A stretch of DNA of 32,388 nt from Bacillota bacterium (lineage in GTDB: Bacteria > Bacillota > Clostridia > Christensenellales > Aristaeellaceae), in the NCBI GenBank assembly GCA_023395615.1, contig JAEWYP010000052.1:1-32388 (forward strand), given 5' to 3'. Of the stretch, positions 30,674-32,388 are shown piece by piece. The position numbers and the translations under genes were made by a program. Position 1 is the first letter of the stretch. The number at the start of each line of letters is the position of its first letter. The notes beneath the pieces are model-generated. The model had not been told where the DNA came from, ran no database searches, and worked only from the letters and a program-made list of their open reading frames with translations.

Positions 30674-31966
30674 ATGCCAAATTTCACCCTTGGTGATTCG
30701 GTTTTTACGGCTGCCTGCAGGCAGTTTGCCACCCCTTTTCATCTGTACGACGAGCGGGGTATCCGCCAGACCGCGCGCAGGCTGAAGGCGGCGTTCGGCT
30801 GGAACCCGGACTTTCGGGAGTATTTTGCGGTAAAAGCCCTGCCGACGCCCGCGATTCTGCGGATTTTTAAGGAGGAAGGCTGCGGGCTGGACTGCGCCAG
30901 CGAAACGGAATTGATGCTTGCGCAGGCCTGCGGCTTCAGCGGCGACGGCATCATGTTCAGCGCCAACGACGTGCCGCCCGCGGAATTTGCGCTGGCCCGG
31001 CGGCTGGGCGCGACCGTGAACCTGGATGACCTGACCCACGTGGAGGAACTGAAAAACAACGGCGGTATCCCGGATACGGTCTGCCTGCGGTACAACCCGG
31101 GCGGGCATTTCCGCGTGGGCAACGCCATTATGGGCGATCCGGGCGATGCGAAATATGGTATGACCCGTGAGCAGCTGAGCGTAGCGCTAAAGCAACTGGC
31201 CGGTTACGGCGCGAAGCGCTTCGGCCTGCACGCTTTTTTAAGCAGTAATACCACCGACCCGGATTATTACCCGGCGCTGGCGAGGCTGCTGTTTGTTACC
31301 GGTCGGGAGCTGATGGCGGAAACCGCTCTTTCGCTTGCGTTTGTGAACCTGTCCGGCGGAATCGGCGTACCCTACCTGCCGGACGCGCCAGAAGCGGACA
31401 TTGAAGCGATCGGCGAAGGCGTGCGCCGCGCCTACGAGGAAGAACTGACCGCAAAGGACATTGCCGGGGTAGCGATCAAAACCGAGCTGGGCCGCTACAT
31501 GACTGCGCCGCATGGCTGGCTGGTTACACATATTACCCACGAAAAACGGATTTACAAGCATTATCTGGGGTTGGACGCTTCCGCCTGTGATCTGCTGCGC
31601 CCCGCGATGTACGGCGCGTACCACTACATTACCGTTGTCGGCAAGGAGAACCTGCCCCATGACGAGAAGGTGGACGTAACAGGCAGCCTGTGCGAGAACA
31701 ACGACAAGTTCGCCGTGGACCGGATGCTGCCGCATGCGGAGATCGGCGATATTCTGGTGATTCACGACACGGGGGCGCACGGATTGAGCATGGGTTACAA
31801 CTACAACGGAAAGCTGCGCTGCAAGGAAGTGCTTTTCCGTGAGGATAACCGTTTTGCGCTGATTCGCCGCGCTGAGACCCCGAATGATTATTTTGCTACG
31901 CTGGATGTGGACCCGGCCTGGGCGGGGCTTCGCAGTGAATCACCCGACGGGGATGTGGCCGAATAA
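30674..31966 (+). CDS. lysA: Diaminopimelate decarboxylase
   Basis: PLP enzyme making L-lysine from meso-diaminopimelate, the last step of lysine synthesis. 430 residues, alanine-racemase-like barrel then a beta domain. PLP lysine K54 in EYFAVKALPTP; GCGLDCASETEL; RYNPGGHF; GLHAFLSSNT; NLSGGIGVPY (phosphate-binding glycines); TELGRYMTAPHG; C340 in TGSLCENNDKF, the active-site cysteine from the partner subunit; DTGAHGLSMGYNYNGKLR. Carboxynorspermidine decarboxylase is a relative, but the length and GSLCENNDKF favour LysA. Start ATG 30674 behind GGGAGG; ATG at 30659 overlaps that site. Closed by a strong terminator. Confidence 0.9.
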   Translation: MPNFTLGDSVFTAACRQFATPFHLYDERGIRQTARRLKAAFGWNPDFREYFAVKALPTPAILRIFKEEGCGLDCASETELMLAQACGFSGDGIMFSANDVPPAEFALARRLGATVNLDDLTHVEELKNNGGIPDTVCLRYNPGGHFRVGNAIMGDPGDAKYGMTREQLSVALKQLAGYGAKRFGLHAFLSSNTTDPDYYPALARLLFVTGRELMAETALSLAFVNLSGGIGVPYLPDAPEADIEAIGEGVRRAYEEELTAKDIAGVAIKTELGRYMTAPHGWLVTHITHEKRIYKHYLGLDASACDLLRPAMYGAYHYITVVGKENLPHDEKVDVTGSLCENNDKFAVDRMLPHAEIGDILVIHDTGAHGLSMGYNYNGKLRCKEVLFREDNRFALIRRAETPNDYFATLDVDPAWAGLRSESPDGDVAE

Positions 31967-32014
31967 CGGAAGCGACCGGCGAGACCGATCTCCGGCGGAT
32001 GGAATGTAAGTGAT

Positions 32015-32051
32015 AAAGGTACGGGTTCCCGTTACGGAATCCGTGCCTTTT
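32015..32051 (+). terminator. lysA terminator
   Basis: A 15-bp stem (32015-32029 with 32036-32050, two G-U pairs) with a six-base loop and ending in TTTT. A-rich bases ahead of it suggest it also serves the convergent GGDEF gene. Confidence 0.88.
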
Positions 32052-32097
32052 CCTGTGGTGTGCTTGTCAGTTGGCGGCGTTACATTGTGGGGCCGTA

Positions 32098-32388
32098 TCA
32101 TACGAAGCGTTTCAGCCGCAGGTTCTCATCCTTCCGACGGCGTTTGGCCTCGTACAGCCGTTGATCCGCCTCTGCGATGACGGTGCTGATTTCCAACCCC
32201 TGCCGGCAGATAAAGCGCGTGAGTCCCATCGATATATCCAGCCAGTAAGGTTTGTCCTCCGAGGTGTTGTAGTCGGCGCAGATTTTGTGAAAACGCGTCT
32301 CCAGCTGTGTTTCAAACCCCGGGTCTTCGGAGAGGAACAGACCGACGAATTCGTCTCCGCCGATGCGGCCGATCAGGTCGCCCGGCCG
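32098..32388 (-). CDS. Diguanylate cyclase, GGDEF domain (partial, C-terminal end)
   Basis: The minus strand encodes 96 residues running in from the window edge: GDLIGRIGGDEFVGLFLSED, YWLDISMGLTRF and STVIAEADQRLYEAKRRRKD, the second half of a GGDEF domain with an intact GGDEF active site for making cyclic di-GMP. The TCA at 32098-32100 is its TGA stop. No start is present because the gene begins beyond 32388. An RxxD inhibitory site could not be placed with certainty. Sensory domains, if any, lie outside the window. Confidence 0.93.
   Translation of the reverse strand, partial: RPGDLIGRIGGDEFVGLFLSEDPGFETQLETRFHKICADYNTSEDKPYWLDISMGLTRFICRQGLEISTVIAEADQRLYEAKRRRKDENLRLKRFV

Overview
The window reads as chromosomal DNA of a GC-rich member of the Clostridia (Bacillota), probably an anaerobic gut lineage. 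The basis is strong AGGAGG-type ribosome binding sites, TTGACA/TATAAT promoters with 17-base spacers, CCA-encoding tRNA genes, an ECF vitamin-uptake module next to truA, separate secD and secF genes, and gene families typical of that group. No rRNA, phage module or CRISPR array was seen. The species cannot be named from the sequence alone.

Layout. 1-2007: a GH36 alpha-galactosidase, probably cut at its 5' end by the window edge. 2086-4577 (minus): a three-gene ABC exporter operon whose core promoter contains an 18-base perfect palindrome. 4798-6441 (minus): a multi-spanning GT-C-like membrane glycosyltransferase candidate. 6740-8636 (minus): a two-gene unit with its own near-consensus promoter. 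It encodes a protein with an N-terminal TIR domain, one membrane segment and C-terminal leucine-rich repeats, followed 16 bases later by a secreted jelly-roll-like protein. Its promoter abuts a decayed IS256-family end. 9252-14286: housekeeping block rpsB-tsf, then a small two-membrane-segment protein, secD and secF. 14630-20520: flavodoxin, stand-alone riboflavin kinase, ecfA1, ecfA2, ecfT, truA and an mreB-like gene. 20778-24027 (minus): GNAT, yfbR, HAD phosphatase and a MATE exporter. 24148-24400: tRNA-Thr(CGT) and tRNA-Pro(CGG) with a consensus promoter and terminator. 24423-24770: a second IS256 remnant. 24958-30588: a less GC-rich accessory stretch with a duplicated membrane protein, an APH-like kinase, an AlkZ-like winged-helix protein, a cysteine-rich GNAT, and two copies of a ~630-bp unit (84-codon gene plus conserved non-coding segment). 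30674-31966: lysA. 32098-32388 (minus): the C-terminal end of a GGDEF protein running off the window.

Working together. EcfA1-A2-T energises vitamin uptake, and riboflavin kinase would turn imported riboflavin into FMN for the flavodoxin-like protein it is translationally coupled to. SecD and SecF form the Sec accessory complex. S2 and EF-Ts serve translation.

Most notable. (1) The TIR-membrane-LRR protein has a layout opposite to animal Toll-like receptors and a SARM1-like catalytic-glutamate motif. (2) In the duplicated gene-plus-RNA unit, the non-coding 211 bases are better conserved (about 97%) than the coding part (about 91%). (3) Two ~125-bp hairpin repeats have end sequences that differ between copies but still pair within each copy. 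(4) Two IS256 left-end remnants in opposite orientation share the same internal break point. All percentages and structures were counted or folded by eye.
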